Assembly: GCF_036711975.1 (NCBI RefSeq)
Contig: NC_091973.1
Coordinates: forward strand, 13,020,001-13,084,000
DNA length: 64,000 nucleotides
From: Onthophagus taurus
Lineage: Eukaryota; Arthropoda; Insecta; Coleoptera; Scarabaeidae
Direction of reading: 5' to 3'
Positions within the stretch are counted from its first letter, which is position 1. Each line of letters starts with the position of its first letter. Under the pieces are notes generated by a model. It was not told where the DNA came from. It saw only the letters and a list, made by a program, of their open reading frames with translations, and did not search any database. A program made the position numbers and the translations under genes. This document shows, one piece after another, positions 42,027 through 53,029 of the stretch.

Positions 42027-42290
42027 ACGCCATCTATTCCCCATCGGGTAAATTTAAATTTTAAAAATATAACAGCGCCATCTATCGCCCATCAGGTAAA
42101 TTTAAATTTTAAAAATATAACAGCGCCATCTATCATCCATCAGGTAAATTTAAATTTTAAATATATAACAGCGCCATCTATCGCCCGATGGTTAGCAATT
42201 TCCAGCCCAACTTAAAAATATGACAACGCCATCTATCGTTCATCAGGTAAATTTTAAGCTGTGCCATCTATTAATCATCAGGTAAATTTT
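42027..42290 (+). repeat. 48-bp minisatellite
   Basis: About five units of GCGCCATCTATCGCCCATCA followed by GGTAAATTTAAATTTTAAAA and ATATAACA; the last units are degenerate. The unit length is a multiple of 3, so an 81-codon open frame (41970-42215) results, which I do not consider a gene. Confidence 0.9.
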
Positions 42291-42600
42291 AGCTATTTTG
42301 TCTTGAGTCCATGTACAATAAGGCTTGTACTCTTTGGATATGGTAGGGATACAAAAGTTGTTTTTTTAAAATTCTCATTTTTTAATTTTTTTTATTTTGC
42401 AATTATGAAGTTAACGCTTGCTTTTGTTACTTGTTCTAACGTTTACATAAATTTTATTTAATTGTAAAATAAAATTTCTATTTCAAAAAATTGACCATGT
42501 TTTTCAACATAAAAGTTGATTTTTCTAGAAACTGGTCAACTTTAGAGCTCATGACCTACAGTACCCTTTTTGTGTGCAAAACATTGACGGTTCAAATGGG
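42291..42600. other. gene-free AT-rich stretch
   Basis: Nothing recognisable apart from a short T-rich open frame. Confidence 0.4.
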
Positions 42601-42609
42601 CGTCTCAAA

Positions 42610-43180
42610 ACCGTACAGAATCGGTTTTACAGAATCCTCCTGATAAGCTAGAAGTAAGAGAGGAATTGGTGTTTAAGAATCTACAGAGCAACGTGTGTGT
42701 TGTGAGTCGCGAACGTTGTAATGTGCGCGAACAGAGCATTTCCGTAGCGTGTGATCAGAAGAAAAACGTGTTTATGGAAAGAACATTAGGACTAAAAGGA
42801 TTAAGTGCATATATAAAAAATATGTTTATTATCCATGTATTAATTTCTTTATTCGTTGTTTTATTATGTTAATCTTGTTTACTACTGGTATCGTATATCA
42901 GATAACGCCGCCGTTATCGTAGTTTTATTTCTTGTTTGTTTAACGTAAGTTGAAAAAAAACGCTACTGTGTAGTAGCATTCTTTTTTTAGGGGGAAGTGA
43001 TGTAGCGAACCGCGGGTTCGGTTAAAATTTATTGACTTTTGGAGACATTTGGAAGGAATGATCTCATAACCGTAAAACGGTGAGATTGTGCTGATATGGA
43101 ATTAGGCAAAACAGTCGTTTGCCTAATTTTTTGGAATTTGGAGTTATTGTTAATCTCGCCTGTATATTCAGCATTTCCTT
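42610..43180 (+). mobile_element. decayed relative of the gypsy element
   Basis: A short env piece (CAGAATCCTCCTGATAAGCT and the GTGTTTAA block, like 37665-37710) is joined by deletion to a post-env sequence. Then come a hairpin (ACGCTACTGTGTAGTAGC), a T-run, GGGGGAAGTGA and an LTR start TGTAGCGAACCGCGGG at 43001. The LTR diverges after ~15 bp from the intact element and its end is not visible. It stops close to the zinc-finger gene. Confidence 0.75.
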
Positions 43181-43186
43181 TACCAG

Positions 43187-44545
43187 TTAATTGGTTTTAA
43201 CATTCTGATTTACGTCAAAGGTGCTGTCTGATGTTACATTTAATACATTTTCAACCATATCATCACATCTCTTCAAGCATAATATTGGTTGATTTCTTAT
43301 TATTGTTTTATAGCACCTAGCCTTCATATGAGAAATAAGAGAGATTTTTGATCTAAATAGTTTCTTACAAACTATACATGCCTTATGCATACGTTGTCTA
43401 TGACAGTTAAGATTACGTTTTTTATCGAACATTTTGTTGCAAGTGTTACACACGTAAGTCACCTGTTCTTTAACAGCTTCTAACAAACTGTATTCCAAAT
43501 AATCAGGAACGTAATCTTTATCTGAATCGTTCATCTCATCTTTAGTAACCGATGGTGGTTTATCCTTTTTATGTGCAGACTTTATTAAGTTTTCATCACT
43601 AATAAGAGAGTTTTCTGTCAAACTGTTATCTGATTGTTGTTCTTGAGGTACTTGCAATGTTGCATTAGTCGCGTCGTGATCATGACAAGCTATCACATTT
43701 GGGATAGTAGTATCACATTTACTGTTTAATTCATGAGGTATGCGTTCACTAGATCTACTAACATCGCTAACGTTGCTTTGGTTATTAGCTAAATTGGAGG
43801 TTGAAGCTGTTACCATATCTGTAATCACTTTGAACTTCTTAGTACAGTTAGCTTCCTCTATCAGATTTCTTTTAATGCTTCCACTTGGTAGTGTAATATT
43901 AACAAGCTCCGGAAACAAAATTCCCGAACTCCGAATTTTCTCTTGAATATTTGTGTTATTTACGATTTGCTTTGTTATTTGCGGAGTTTCCTTTGCTGCT
44001 ATTTTATTATTTCCAACTAGATTTTCGCTACTGCTTTTATCAACAGTATTAATCATATCATTTTGTAAACGTATATTTTTTAAATCTGATTTAGCAATCT
44101 TCAAGTGCGCAATATGGACTTTAGGATCACAGTTCGCCGATATTAGTTTAGATGGAAGAATAGTTCTTGGATGAAGCTTCATCAATTTGAAAATTGATGG
44201 ATGAATTAAATATTGCTTGTGTTCTTTGGGAGTTCGTGCCGATGTTACCGCATCGGTACATTGCAACTGGATTTTAATGTTCGGTTTCTTTACTAAAAAG
44301 TCGTTTACAGTCAATATGGTAGAATGTGCAGGATCTTCGCTAGCCTTATTATGTGATTGATGCAATAAGTTCTGTTTAACGAAAATAATGTGAATTTGTG
44401 TATCATCAGAATTATGTTTCAGTTTTATTATTACCTTTAAAGTTATATCGGTGGCCATAGCGTTCTTTCTAAATTGGAAGATTTTTATCGAAATTTGGCA
44501 GCAGCTGTTGCATATATATTTTGTTATTTTATCGGTTGCCAAAAT
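43187..44545 (-). CDS. ZAD-type C2H2 zinc-finger protein, last exon(s)
   Basis: An open frame of 451 codons beginning at a 3' splice site (TTTCTTTAAATTTCAG, exon from 44545). It starts with the second half of a ZAD-like domain (KITKYICNSCCQ...FRKNA). A long Ser/Asn-rich linker follows. Near the C-terminus are two C2H2 fingers, YVCNTCNKMFDKKRNLNCHRQRMH (~363) and CIVCKKLFRSKISLISHMKARC (~388). ZAD-C2H2 proteins are an insect-expanded class of nuclear DNA-binding factors. The first exon with the ZAD start is not found in the ~1.2 kb upstream, which is filled by repeats. This is the best host-gene candidate in the window. Confidence 0.75.
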   Translation of the reverse strand: MLATDKITKYICNSCCQISIKIFQFRKNAMATDITLKVIIKLKHNSDDTQIHIIFVKQNLLHQSHNKASEDPAHSTILTVNDFLVKKPNIKIQLQCTDAVTSARTPKEHKQYLIHPSIFKLMKLHPRTILPSKLISANCDPKVHIAHLKIAKSDLKNIRLQNDMINTVDKSSSENLVGNNKIAAKETPQITKQIVNNTNIQEKIRSSGILFPELVNITLPSGSIKRNLIEEANCTKKFKVITDMVTASTSNLANNQSNVSDVSRSSERIPHELNSKCDTTIPNVIACHDHDATNATLQVPQEQQSDNSLTENSLISDENLIKSAHKKDKPPSVTKDEMNDSDKDYVPDYLEYSLLEAVKEQVTYVCNTCNKMFDKKRNLNCHRQRMHKACIVCKKLFRSKISLISHMKARCYKTIIRNQPILCLKRCDDMVENVLNVTSDSTFDVNQNVKTN

Positions 44546-44724
44546 CTGAAATTTAAAGAAAACGTTGTATTAGAGGTGCTAGATTTATATCATAAAATTT
44601 GATATATTACTATAGTAATAAAGTGGGGGAAATGAAAAGTATTAAATTATAAAAACTTAAAACTAACGTTCGTTATTATTTAGCCGCACTGTTAAAAGTT
44701 GCGGGATCATAGTCGAAAAGCTAC

Positions 44725-44773
44725 GTCAATGTTATAGGCATATCCTAATAATGGATATGTCTATAACATTGAC
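44725..44773. repeat. 21-bp inverted repeat, 7-nt loop
   Basis: GTCAATGTTATAGGCATATCC, loop TAATAAT, then its complement with one G/T wobble. It abuts the left end of the MITE. Confidence 0.88.
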
Positions 44774-45207
44774 ATGTGCACTGTGTACAGGGTGTCCGGT
44801 ATCTTCCGCATCAGAGCATTATACATTATTCTGAAGCGATCTTTCTTACAAAATTTTTTCGAAATGTTTATATAACCGCACGGGAACTGTTTAAAATTCT
44901 CCCCTTTTATCTAATAGCGGACGATTTTGATTCACACAAAAAGTTTATTTCTTTTTCCATGACGAATCTATTGGTGAGTACCCGTGAGAAACGTGTTTTG
45001 ATCGGCGCGGCTGTCCGGCCGAGGGTTGGGCCGATTACCTGAATCTGATGTACGATTTGCCATTGGACGTCGAAAAACAGTTCCCGTGCGGTTATTATAA
45101 ACATTTTGAAAAAAATGTATTAGAAAGATCGCTTCAGAATAATCTTTCCTACAACCGTATAATGCTCTGATACGGAAGCTACCGGACACCTGTACACAGC
45201 GCACATG
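44773..45207. mobile_element. foldback MITE
   Basis: A 435 bp element whose outer ~110 bp are inverted: CATGTGCACTGTGTACAGGG and GTCCGGTATCTTCCGCATCA against their complements ending GCGCACATG. There is no ORF; open frames on both strands mirror each other. A related partial copy is at 62505-62735. Confidence 0.85.
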
Positions 45208-45295
45208 TCACATGACATGTGCCCTTGTCTGTATAAGTGGCATGTTCACTGCCTATATCAATGAACGGGTGTAACATCTCCTAGTTAATTGATAT

Positions 45296-45346
45296 GGTAA
45301 CCGATTGCATATCTAACATCAAGTGTTAGATATGCAATCGGTTACC
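45296..45346. repeat. perfect 23-bp hairpin, 5-nt loop
   Basis: GGTAACCGATTGCATATCTAA continues to a 23-nt arm, loop TCAAG, then its exact reverse complement ending GGTTACC. No mismatches. Not part of an ORF. Confidence 0.9.
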
Positions 45347-45389
45347 TACATCTGTGCAAATCCCACAGCTTCTACAGATTGTCTTGTTA

Positions 45390-45472
45390 TCCCCTTATTT
45401 ACGCTGGAAAAGTTTTATGAAGAATATAAGGAAGCAGCCATTGGATTGCCGTTATCACCAGTCATCGCCAAC
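45390..45472 (+). pseudogene. Penelope-type RT scrap
   Basis: A short frame encodes KFYEEYKEAAIGLPLSPVIA and then NFYTA before a stop. PLSPVIANFY is the RT motif after the palm loop in Penelope elements. Too short to place further. Confidence 0.55.
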
Positions 45473-45867
45473 TTTTATACAGCCTGATTCAGAGTAAGCG
45501 CCTTATTTTTTTTAGCCACGCTATGGGTACTACTTTCAAAATATTTGGCAGTAATTTGTTTTAGGACATTCTCTACACGATGGTGATATCATATTTTTAA
45601 TTGGACGAATTATTTCAAAATGGCGAATGTCAACTTTTTTTTTTAAATGGAATGCCAAAACTTTCTTTTTATTATTGAGATCCTAAAAACATTCTTTTTA
45701 CGATAGTATTTTGTTTTTCTTAAAAATTCATTTCTTTCCCGATCAAAAAGCAACCTAACATTTTAATATAGTAGCGCATGAATGTTTTACACTCGATATT
45801 ATTTTTGTCCAGGTGGGGTTGCTACGGAGGGAGGTTATTTCAGTCGTAGACAACATCCAAAAAGGGG

Positions 45868-46740
45868 GTGTGCGAACACAAGTCCGGTTCGAGGGCTGTG
45901 CGACGCGGTCAGAAAGATATTCCCAGGCCGCACGTCTGTGTAGCATATATCCCAGACGATGAAGCTAGTGTTCCTCTCACCAAAGAGACGGTGTTAACCC
46001 GATTGGAGGTGATGAACAACTCACTCCAAACATCCGAATGGACGGTTCTGAATACCACCAGATCCGGACCGGGGCAGACGTGGACCTTCGCGCTTGAAGA
46101 AGTGTCTTGCAAAGTCCTGGAAGAACTGTGCTGGCGGCCGTACTTCGGATATGGAAGAATTTAGTTCCGACTGAAAGGAAAGGGAGTGGAGAATCCCGCA
46201 CCTACCACTGAGGCGACGGAGACTGTGACAGTCGCCCTGTTGACATCATCAGCTCCCGCGGCAACAAGCGCCAAGTGCGTGAAGAGAGCCTCCTGCTTAC
46301 CTATCAGGAACAACATCAATGCTTTCTTAATCTCAGAGCATAGCGACCGCGATTGTGTTGCTGTGGTTCTGAGAAGCCAAGGTGAGAAGGGCTGGACAGA
46401 AATTGTCATCTGCTCGGCATACTTCCCCCGGCCGCTGTGCGAAACATAATTGCCTACAGCCGGAGGAATAACCTACAAATTGTTGTTGGATGTGACGCCA
46501 ATGCCCACCACACAATGTGGGCAAGCACCTGCACAAATGAAAGAGGTGGGTTGCTTTTTGACTACCTATTAGGGGAGGGGCTTACTATTAATAATGTAGG
46601 TGCCAAACCAACCTTTGTTACCAGAAATAGAGGTACTTGACATTACGTTCAGCTCAATTATATTAAGCTCTAAGATAACCTCATGGAGGGTATCCTCTGA
46701 ACCGTCGTGTTCAGATCATAGACATTCAATTTAAAATTGA
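45868..46740 (+). pseudogene. DUF4780-like region and APE endonuclease
   Basis: 45868-46164 encodes a segment ending in EELCWRPYFGYGRI, similar to the DUF4780 domain of insect retroelements. After a frame change, 46186-46449 has CLPIRNNINAFLISEHSDRD and VICSAYFP, and 46437-46640 has VVGCDANAHHTMWAS, then a short SDH motif near 46715. These are APE endonuclease blocks that nick target DNA. Several frame changes show decay. Confidence 0.75.
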
Positions 46741-47537
46741 CCTAGCGATGAAATCGGACTGTACGTACCGTAATCCCCGTAGCACTAATTGGGATCTGTT
46801 TAAGAGTTGCCTTGCAGATAACCTAACTAGTGCCATCGCAACCGTTAGGAACTGTGATCAGGTTGAAATAGCCATGGAGCAGATCTCTGTGCCTATCACA
46901 GTAGCAGTCCATTGAAGGTGAAAAGTAATAATCGGGGCACACCCTGGTGGAACGAATCTCTTAGCTTCGAAAGACAAGAGGTCCGGAGGCTTTTTAACCG
47001 GGCCAAAACATTAGGTGAATGAGAGAAATATAAACAGGCTCTAACGAATTACACCAAAAACATAAGCAAGGCAAAAAGAGAGTCTTGGAGGAGGTTCTGT
47101 GAGGGAGTGGAAGACACACCCAGCAGTGCAAGAATTCACAAGATTCTCGCTAGAGATGCGGCACTACCCCTGGGCTCACTTAAGCGGCCTGATAGTAGTT
47201 TTACGGACTCTAGCAGAGCCTCGTTAGAGCTTCTCATGCAGACTCACTTCCCAGGAAGCTTGATGAGGGCTGATAATGCCACAGCTGGCTATTCCTGCAA
47301 GGCAAAGCGCCTCTCAAATACGGATTGGAGTGTGGCTAGAAACGTCGTCACTTACACATCCGTGGACCAGGCAATTCAAACGTTTAAGCCGTTCAAATCG
47401 CCTGGAGAAGACAATATCTTTCCTGCTTTGTTATAACAAGGAAGCTCACTGTTGTTGCCAATTTTGGTAAAAATTTTCAGAACGAGTGTCGCTTGGAAAT
47501 ATGTACCCGCAGAATAGACTAAGGTAAGGGTATCTTA
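46741..47537 (+). pseudogene. non-LTR linker and RT N-terminus
   Basis: Broken frames between endonuclease and RT. 47107-47436 has the KRESWRRFCEGVEDTP-type linker and FKPFKSPGEDNIFPALL, the RT entry motif. It runs up to the mariner insertion at 47538. Confidence 0.7.
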
Positions 47538-48403
47538 TACAGTATGTCATGTAATAAATAATGCGTCGGATATGTTCAAACCACTAAATCGCACGAATTT
47601 TATACTTTAACTATAGAAGTTAACTAATTATTCCCATTTTTATGTAAAAATTGGTCTTTTCTCTAAATTGAAAAATATGGCTAATGTATGTAATAACACA
47701 CTATGTAAGTTTGTAAGTGAACAAATCAACTATTCAGCACACATTTGAAGACAAGTTCTAAAATTCTTTGTAAGAATTACGAATTTCCGATAGTGGTAGA
47801 GATTCTATCGCATTAATTATTCTTAGTTTTAATAGTTCTGCATCTCCTGGTAATGGTTCACTGTAAACAATTTGTTTCAATCGTCTCCAAAAATAAAAAT
47901 CCATAATTGTAAGATCAGGACTATGTGCTGGTCATAAAATAGGACCTTTCGGTCACAATGTGTGATACATTGACCGTATAAAATTTAAGGGTAATTCATC
48001 AAGGTGTTCATTAAAATAATTTTGTAACATATCCAAATGTTTCTGTTGATTTACATTTCCGTCGAAGAAATATGACCCAATTACCCCGTAATATGTTATA
48101 GCACACCACAAATTTACTTTTTTGAAATGTTGACTTCGTCTAGAGAGTGTAGAATTTGGATTTACATCACTCTTCTATGGTTACATATCATAAATTGTAC
48201 TTTGAAAAATTTTTAGTTTAGAAAAAAGGTCAAATTTTTACATAAAAATGGCAATAATTAGTTAACTTCTATAGTTAGAGTATAAAATTCGTGCGATTTA
48301 GTGGTTTGAACATATCTGACGCACTATTTATGCTGAGATAAGTTTGAAAATTCAATAATAAAATTTTTTTCCTCTTTGTAACTCGATCCGGGGACATACT
48401 GTA
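47538..48403 (-). mobile_element. mariner-like element with decayed transposase
   Basis: An 866 bp element with long inverted ends (TACAGTATGTC...GACATACTGTA, similarity extending over ~120 bp) and a TA duplication at 47536-47537 and 48404-48405. The minus strand contains mariner transposase pieces such as VWCAITYYGVIGSYFFDGNV and PAHSPDLTIMDFYFW with stops. The insertion point is a TA within the non-LTR RT. Confidence 0.85.
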
Positions 48404-48405
48404 TA

Positions 48406-50466
48406 CCCAAAGCGGACCGTTCGGTCCCTACTCCTAATGCCTTTCGACCCATCAGCCTAACGTCATTTCTGCTGAAAACCCTTGAAAAAGTTCTGGAACG
48501 GTATATCCGTACGGTGCCATTGGTATCTGGTCCAGTGAGTCGAAACCAGTATGCTTATCAAGCAGGAAAATCAGCAGAATTGGCTCTACACAACTTAGTT
48601 GGTAGAGTATCCAGGACGCTGCAGGATAAAGAAATCTTGGTTTGTGTGTTTCTGGATATAGCGGGAGCGTTCAACAACGCAATACCACAATCTCTTGAAA
48701 GAGCTGCTCTTGACAGGAGAGTGGAAGACTATAGCGGGTTGGATCCGCAATATGCTTGATAGTAGAATAGTTTCTACTTCACTCCACGGTGATACGATAC
48801 GCTTCAGGCCGGGAGGTGGCTGCCCGCAGGGAGGGTTTTATCTCCCCTGCTTTGGTCCCTCCTGGTTGACGATCTGATTGTGATAGTCGAAGCCGTTGGT
48901 GTAGAAATACAAGCTTATGCTGATGACATTGTCGTTATGGTCAAAGGAACCTGTTTGTCAAGGATATCTAAAGTCCTCCAGGTGACCCTAGATACCATTT
49001 GTGCATGGTGTAAGGGAGAGAACCTCTCAATAAACCCTCAAAAGACAATTGTTGTGCCCTTCACCAGGAAACGAAAGTTGGATTAACTAATCCGCCCAAC
49101 TAACCAAGGTGAAGAAATTCCTTTCTCAAAGGAAGTTAAGTATCTAGGAGTAATCCTAGACAAAACCCTGTCATGGAATGGACATTTACAGGGAGTTTTA
49201 CACAAAGCTAGACTATCCTTGTGGACTTGTCGCAGCCTTTGTGGAAAAATTTGGGGTCTTACCCCTGAAAGACTGTACTGGCTCTATGTGACTGTGGTTA
49301 GACCTATGATCACATACGGAGCAGCAGCCTGGTATGGGAAAGTCCGACAGACTTCAGTTATCAGTAAACTTTCACGAATTCAACGAGTAGTCGGATTGGC
49401 AATTTTTGGTGCGATAAGCACAACGCCAATTCTAGCAATGGAGGTTCTGCTTGGCCTATCTCATGTGCATTTGCATATAGAGAAAGTGGCTAGAACAACC
49501 ATTTACAGATTTAAGCAATATGCTCAAAACTGTTCCGACATGTCCTACCAATGGGCTGCGGAAGACATTATAAGCACTGATATTGTGCTATCAATACCGT
49601 CAGATTTGGCGGTATCACTATCAGTAATTAATGCTCGATACCAGATTGTACTGCCTGAGCGACAGTCCTGGATCGAAAATGAAACTTCTCTGGTTCAGGC
49701 AGACATTTGCTTGTACACAGATGGATCAAAAACGCCTGAAAGGGTCGGAGCTGGAGTATACTGACAGACACTTCGAATTAAGCAAGCTTACAGCCTGGGT
49801 ACGTACTGTACTATATTCCAGGCGGAAATATTTGCTATTGACATGGGTGCTAAAATCCTTCTTGAAAGAAGGGTGAAGAACATGACAGTACGAATTTTCT
49901 CAGACAGTCAAACCGCTCTCCAGGCGCTGCAAGCCGTAAAAACGGTGTCGGCTCTGGTTAATGATTGTAAGAGAATATTAAACACACTGAGTTGTGATAA
50001 CAGAGTCTCTCTGGTCTGGGTCCAAGGTCACTCTGGGGTTGCTGGCAATGAAGCGGCAGATAAGCTAGCAAGAGATGGCAGCGCTGAAGCGTTGGAACCA
50101 GCAGTTGGTGTATCTTTTGCGATGGAAAAATATAGGATTGGACTGTGGGCGGAAGAGAGACTTCGCCTACTGTGGGCCAGTTCTCCTGGAATGAGACATG
50201 CTAAGGTGTTTTAACATCGCCACTGTCAAACCCGGGAATATATTAGGACTTGCCCGTAGTAGTATAAAAGTTCTAATGGGTGTTTTTACTGGGCACTGCC
50301 GATTAAAAGCACACCTCAACTTGTTGGGTTTAGCCGAAGATGTTGAATGCCGACTATGTGCGGAGGAAACAGAGACGGTTGAGCATGTTTTATGTCACTG
50401 CCCTGCCGTTAACCGTATCAGATTCTCGACAGAATGCTCGATTTTTGGGTCGCAGTTTATCTCCTA
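48406..50466 (+). pseudogene. non-LTR RT, RNase H and zinc motif
   Basis: RT: FRPISLTSFLLKTLEK, QYAYQAGKSAELALHNL, VFLDIAGAFNNA (first Asp), GGGCPQGG, then YADDIVVMV (48893-48950). A thumb region follows (49219-49764), then RNase H (YTDGSKTPERVGAGVY, FSDSQTALQAL, VQGHSGVAGNEAADKLA) and CRLCAEETETVEHVLCHC. At least four frame changes or stops break it (near 48757, 48875, 49083, 49762 and 50212). Confidence 0.85.
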
Positions 50467-50829
50467 ATAGATCTTAATGACCTTTCACCGAGCAAGGTAT
50501 TAATGTTCGTTAAGAGCCTTGGGCTGCACGGTGAAATTTGATAACGATATCTATCGGGGTACAATAGATCCTTAGGGTCGCGGTGCAAGGTTGGTTGGTC
50601 CACCTACCCGATATGTATTCTATGTAATGTAATGTAATGTACATCCCATCAAACTATAGCTCCCTTAACGTAAGCAACTTTGGAATTGTTTTTGCATAAC
50701 ATTCTTTAACAATTTTACTAAAATGTAAACCAGAGGTAATAATAACCCAATCCACCTAAATCGTTTATCGAAAAGATTTAGGAACACGTTCCCTATAGTT
50801 TGCTTATTATATTGTTTCAAACATAGATG

Positions 50830-51056
50830 GTGTTGATTTTAACAAACTTGAAACTTACACTGGCTTAAATTGCTCTAGAGTCTTTATTTTGATGTTACTA
50901 CGAGACGTTGAAGCGATTTGTAATAAATATTTTGCAAGTATAAAACCAATGTTACCTCTTACAATCGAAGAGCAAACTAATTTTGATGAAGCCGATATTT
51001 GTTACATATGTAAAAATTCTTTTAAAAAAGATAGTTACAAAGTTCAAGATCATTGT
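50830..51056 (+). pseudogene. third Maverick polymerase B relic, upstream part
   Basis: The frame LRDVEAICNKYFASIKP, PLTIEEQ, ADICYICKNSFKKDS and KVQDHC matches the polymerase B segment upstream of the HCHISGKYRG block. It belongs to a copy different from copy B. It is interrupted at 51056 by a copied segment. Confidence 0.8.
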
Positions 51057-51986
51057 AATATAAAATTTTTTTCCTCTTTGTAACTCGATCCGGGGACATA
51101 TTGTATACCCAAAGCGGACCGTTCGGTCCCTACTCCTAATGCCTTTCGACCCATCAGCCTAACGTCATTTCTGCTGAAAACCCTTGAAAAAGTTCTGGAA
51201 CGGTATATCCGTACGGTGCCATTGGTATCTGGTCCACTGAGTCGAAACCAGTATGCTTATCAAGCAGGAAAATCAGCAGAATTGGCTCTATACAACTTAG
51301 TTGGTAGAGTATCCAGGACGCTGCAGGATAAAGAAATCTTGGTTTGTGTGTTTCTGGATGTAGAGGGAGCGTTCAACAACGCAATACCACAATCTCTTGA
51401 AAGATCTGCTCTTGACAGGAAAGTGGAAGACTATAGCGGGTTGGATCCGCAATATGCTTGATAGTAGAATAGTTTCTACTTCACTCCACGGTGATACGAT
51501 ACGCTTCAGGCCGGGAGGTGGCTGCCCGCAGGGAGGGTTTTATCTCCCCTGCTTTGGTCCCTCCTGGTTGACGATCTGATTGTGATAGTCGAAGCCGTTG
51601 GTGTAGAAATACAAGCTTATGCTGATGACATTGTCGTTATGGTCAAAGGAACCTGTTTGTCGAGGATATCTAAAGTCCTCCAGGTGACCCTAGATACCAT
51701 TTGTGCATGGTGTAAGGGAGAGAACCTCTCAATAAACCCTCAAAAGACAATTGTTGTGCCCTTCACCAGGAAACGAAAGTTGGATTAACTAATCCGCCCA
51801 ACTAACCAAGGTGAAGAAATTCCTTTCTCAAAGGAAGTTAAGTATCTAGGAGTAATCCTAGACAAAACCCTGTCATGGAATGGACATTTACAGGGAGTTT
51901 TGCACAAAGCTAGACTATCCTTGTGGACTTGTCGCAGCCTTTGTGGAAAAATTTGGGGTCTTACCCCTGAAAGACTGTACTGGCTC
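51057..51986 (+). repeat. copied-in segment of 48349-49284
   Basis: About 930 bp nearly identical to 48349-49284, including the last ~55 bp of the mariner plus the adjoining RT sequence up to TACTGGCTC. Both ends are internal to the source locus. The RT pieces within it (51216-51788) are therefore not an independent gene. Confidence 0.9.
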
Positions 51987-52200
51987 GATGAAAGCCGATA
52001 TTTGTTACATATGTAAAAATTCTTTTAAAAAAGATAATTACAAAGTTCAAGATCATTGTCATATAAGCGGTAAATATCGAGGGCCCACATTTCGTATGTA
52101 ATCATCATTTCAAAATTCCTAATTATTTCCCCATATTTCTCCACAATTTCAGTGGTTATGATTCCAAATCTATTTGAGAAAAAGATGGCTGAATTGGAAG
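51987..52200 (+). pseudogene. third polymerase B relic, downstream part
   Basis: Starts with a 73-bp repeat of 50985-51056 (ADICYICKNSFKKD again), then HCHISGKYRGPTF and a decayed polymerase frame (PQFQWL, FEKKMAE) fading by ~52230. Confidence 0.75.
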
Positions 52201-52229
52201 TTTTACCGAATAATAAAGAAAAATAAATA

Positions 52230-52690
52230 AGTTTTACTAAAAGAATTCCTGTTCGTGGTATGCATAAGGTTGGACAAGTCCTCCTCATCCTTGAAAAAAA
52301 CATTGAAACATCTTTTGAAAAAAATTGAAACTTCTTCAGAAACTTAATTAATTAATTTTCGTTTATAATCTAGTAAGAACAAATAAGATTTATGAATTTT
52401 TAGACATTTTCCTACCCGCTTCGATACATTGTCTTTAGTTCTCAATTCTTAGAATACTATTTAAGAATGCTGAAGAGGTACATCGGGTGACCTGGCTCGT
52501 CGGAAAAACCTTTGGAAAGAGGTTGAAAGGTTCAGACATTTCTCCACCGTTGTCAATTTGATAATAGAATAACGCATAAAAAACAAGAGTTCGTACAACT
52601 GCTTATGTCGGCATTTTCAGAATATCGCTTTCAGAGACTTAATTGGTTGAAGGTATAAAAATATAGGTTAACGATGAAAAATTTATTTAT
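52230..52690. other. gene-free stretch
   Basis: No ORF or repeat recognised. Confidence 0.4.
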
Positions 52691-52699
52691 CTTTGGAAT

Positions 52700-52746
52700 C
52701 GGTGTTACATACGTTTCGACAGTTTAGCTGTCTTCTTCAGACACGA
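52700..52746 (-). ncRNA. hammerhead-like motif of a Penelope relic
   Basis: On the minus strand, CGTGTCTGAAGA, then a GACAG/CTGTC hairpin with loop CTAAA and GAAACG. It has an intact CUGANGA/GAAA core. It probably marks the 3' end of a lost Penelope copy. Confidence 0.5.
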
Positions 52747-53029
52747 CTAAAAAACAATATTTGTAAAGTTAGCGAAAAACATCAAATTCTTAAAATTTAA
52801 ATGATTTATACAGTTAATTATGCGAAAAACCTTGAAATCTTAATTGGTTGAATTGTTTTAAAATGTAACAGCTAAAACTAAATTTGCATAAAAACTGCTT
52901 AGCAACAAATTCTAAATTCATTCATTGATTCATTCATTAAAAAGTCGAAATAATTTTTATTTATGGAGAAAGTGGCAGAAAAGTTGCTGATAGTATAGCT
53001 TTGTATTGAAATGTGGAATCAAGAAAAAG

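Larger units (their letters stand above)
45780..50640 (+). mobile_element. non-LTR retrotransposon (Jockey-group, with RNase H), decayed
   Basis: A plus-strand element with ORF1-like region, APE endonuclease, RT, RNase H and a C-terminal zinc motif, ending in TGTAATGTAATGTAA-type repeats near 50620-50640. It is interrupted by a mariner at 47538-48403. The left limit is not sharp. Confidence 0.85.

Noticed and set aside
42027..42290. CRISPR-like array
   Set aside because: Regular 48-bp units have no unique spacers; it is a eukaryotic minisatellite.
51216..51788. Second non-LTR reverse transcriptase
   Set aside because: It is part of the 930-bp copy of 48349-49284, with both ends internal, so it is not a separate element.
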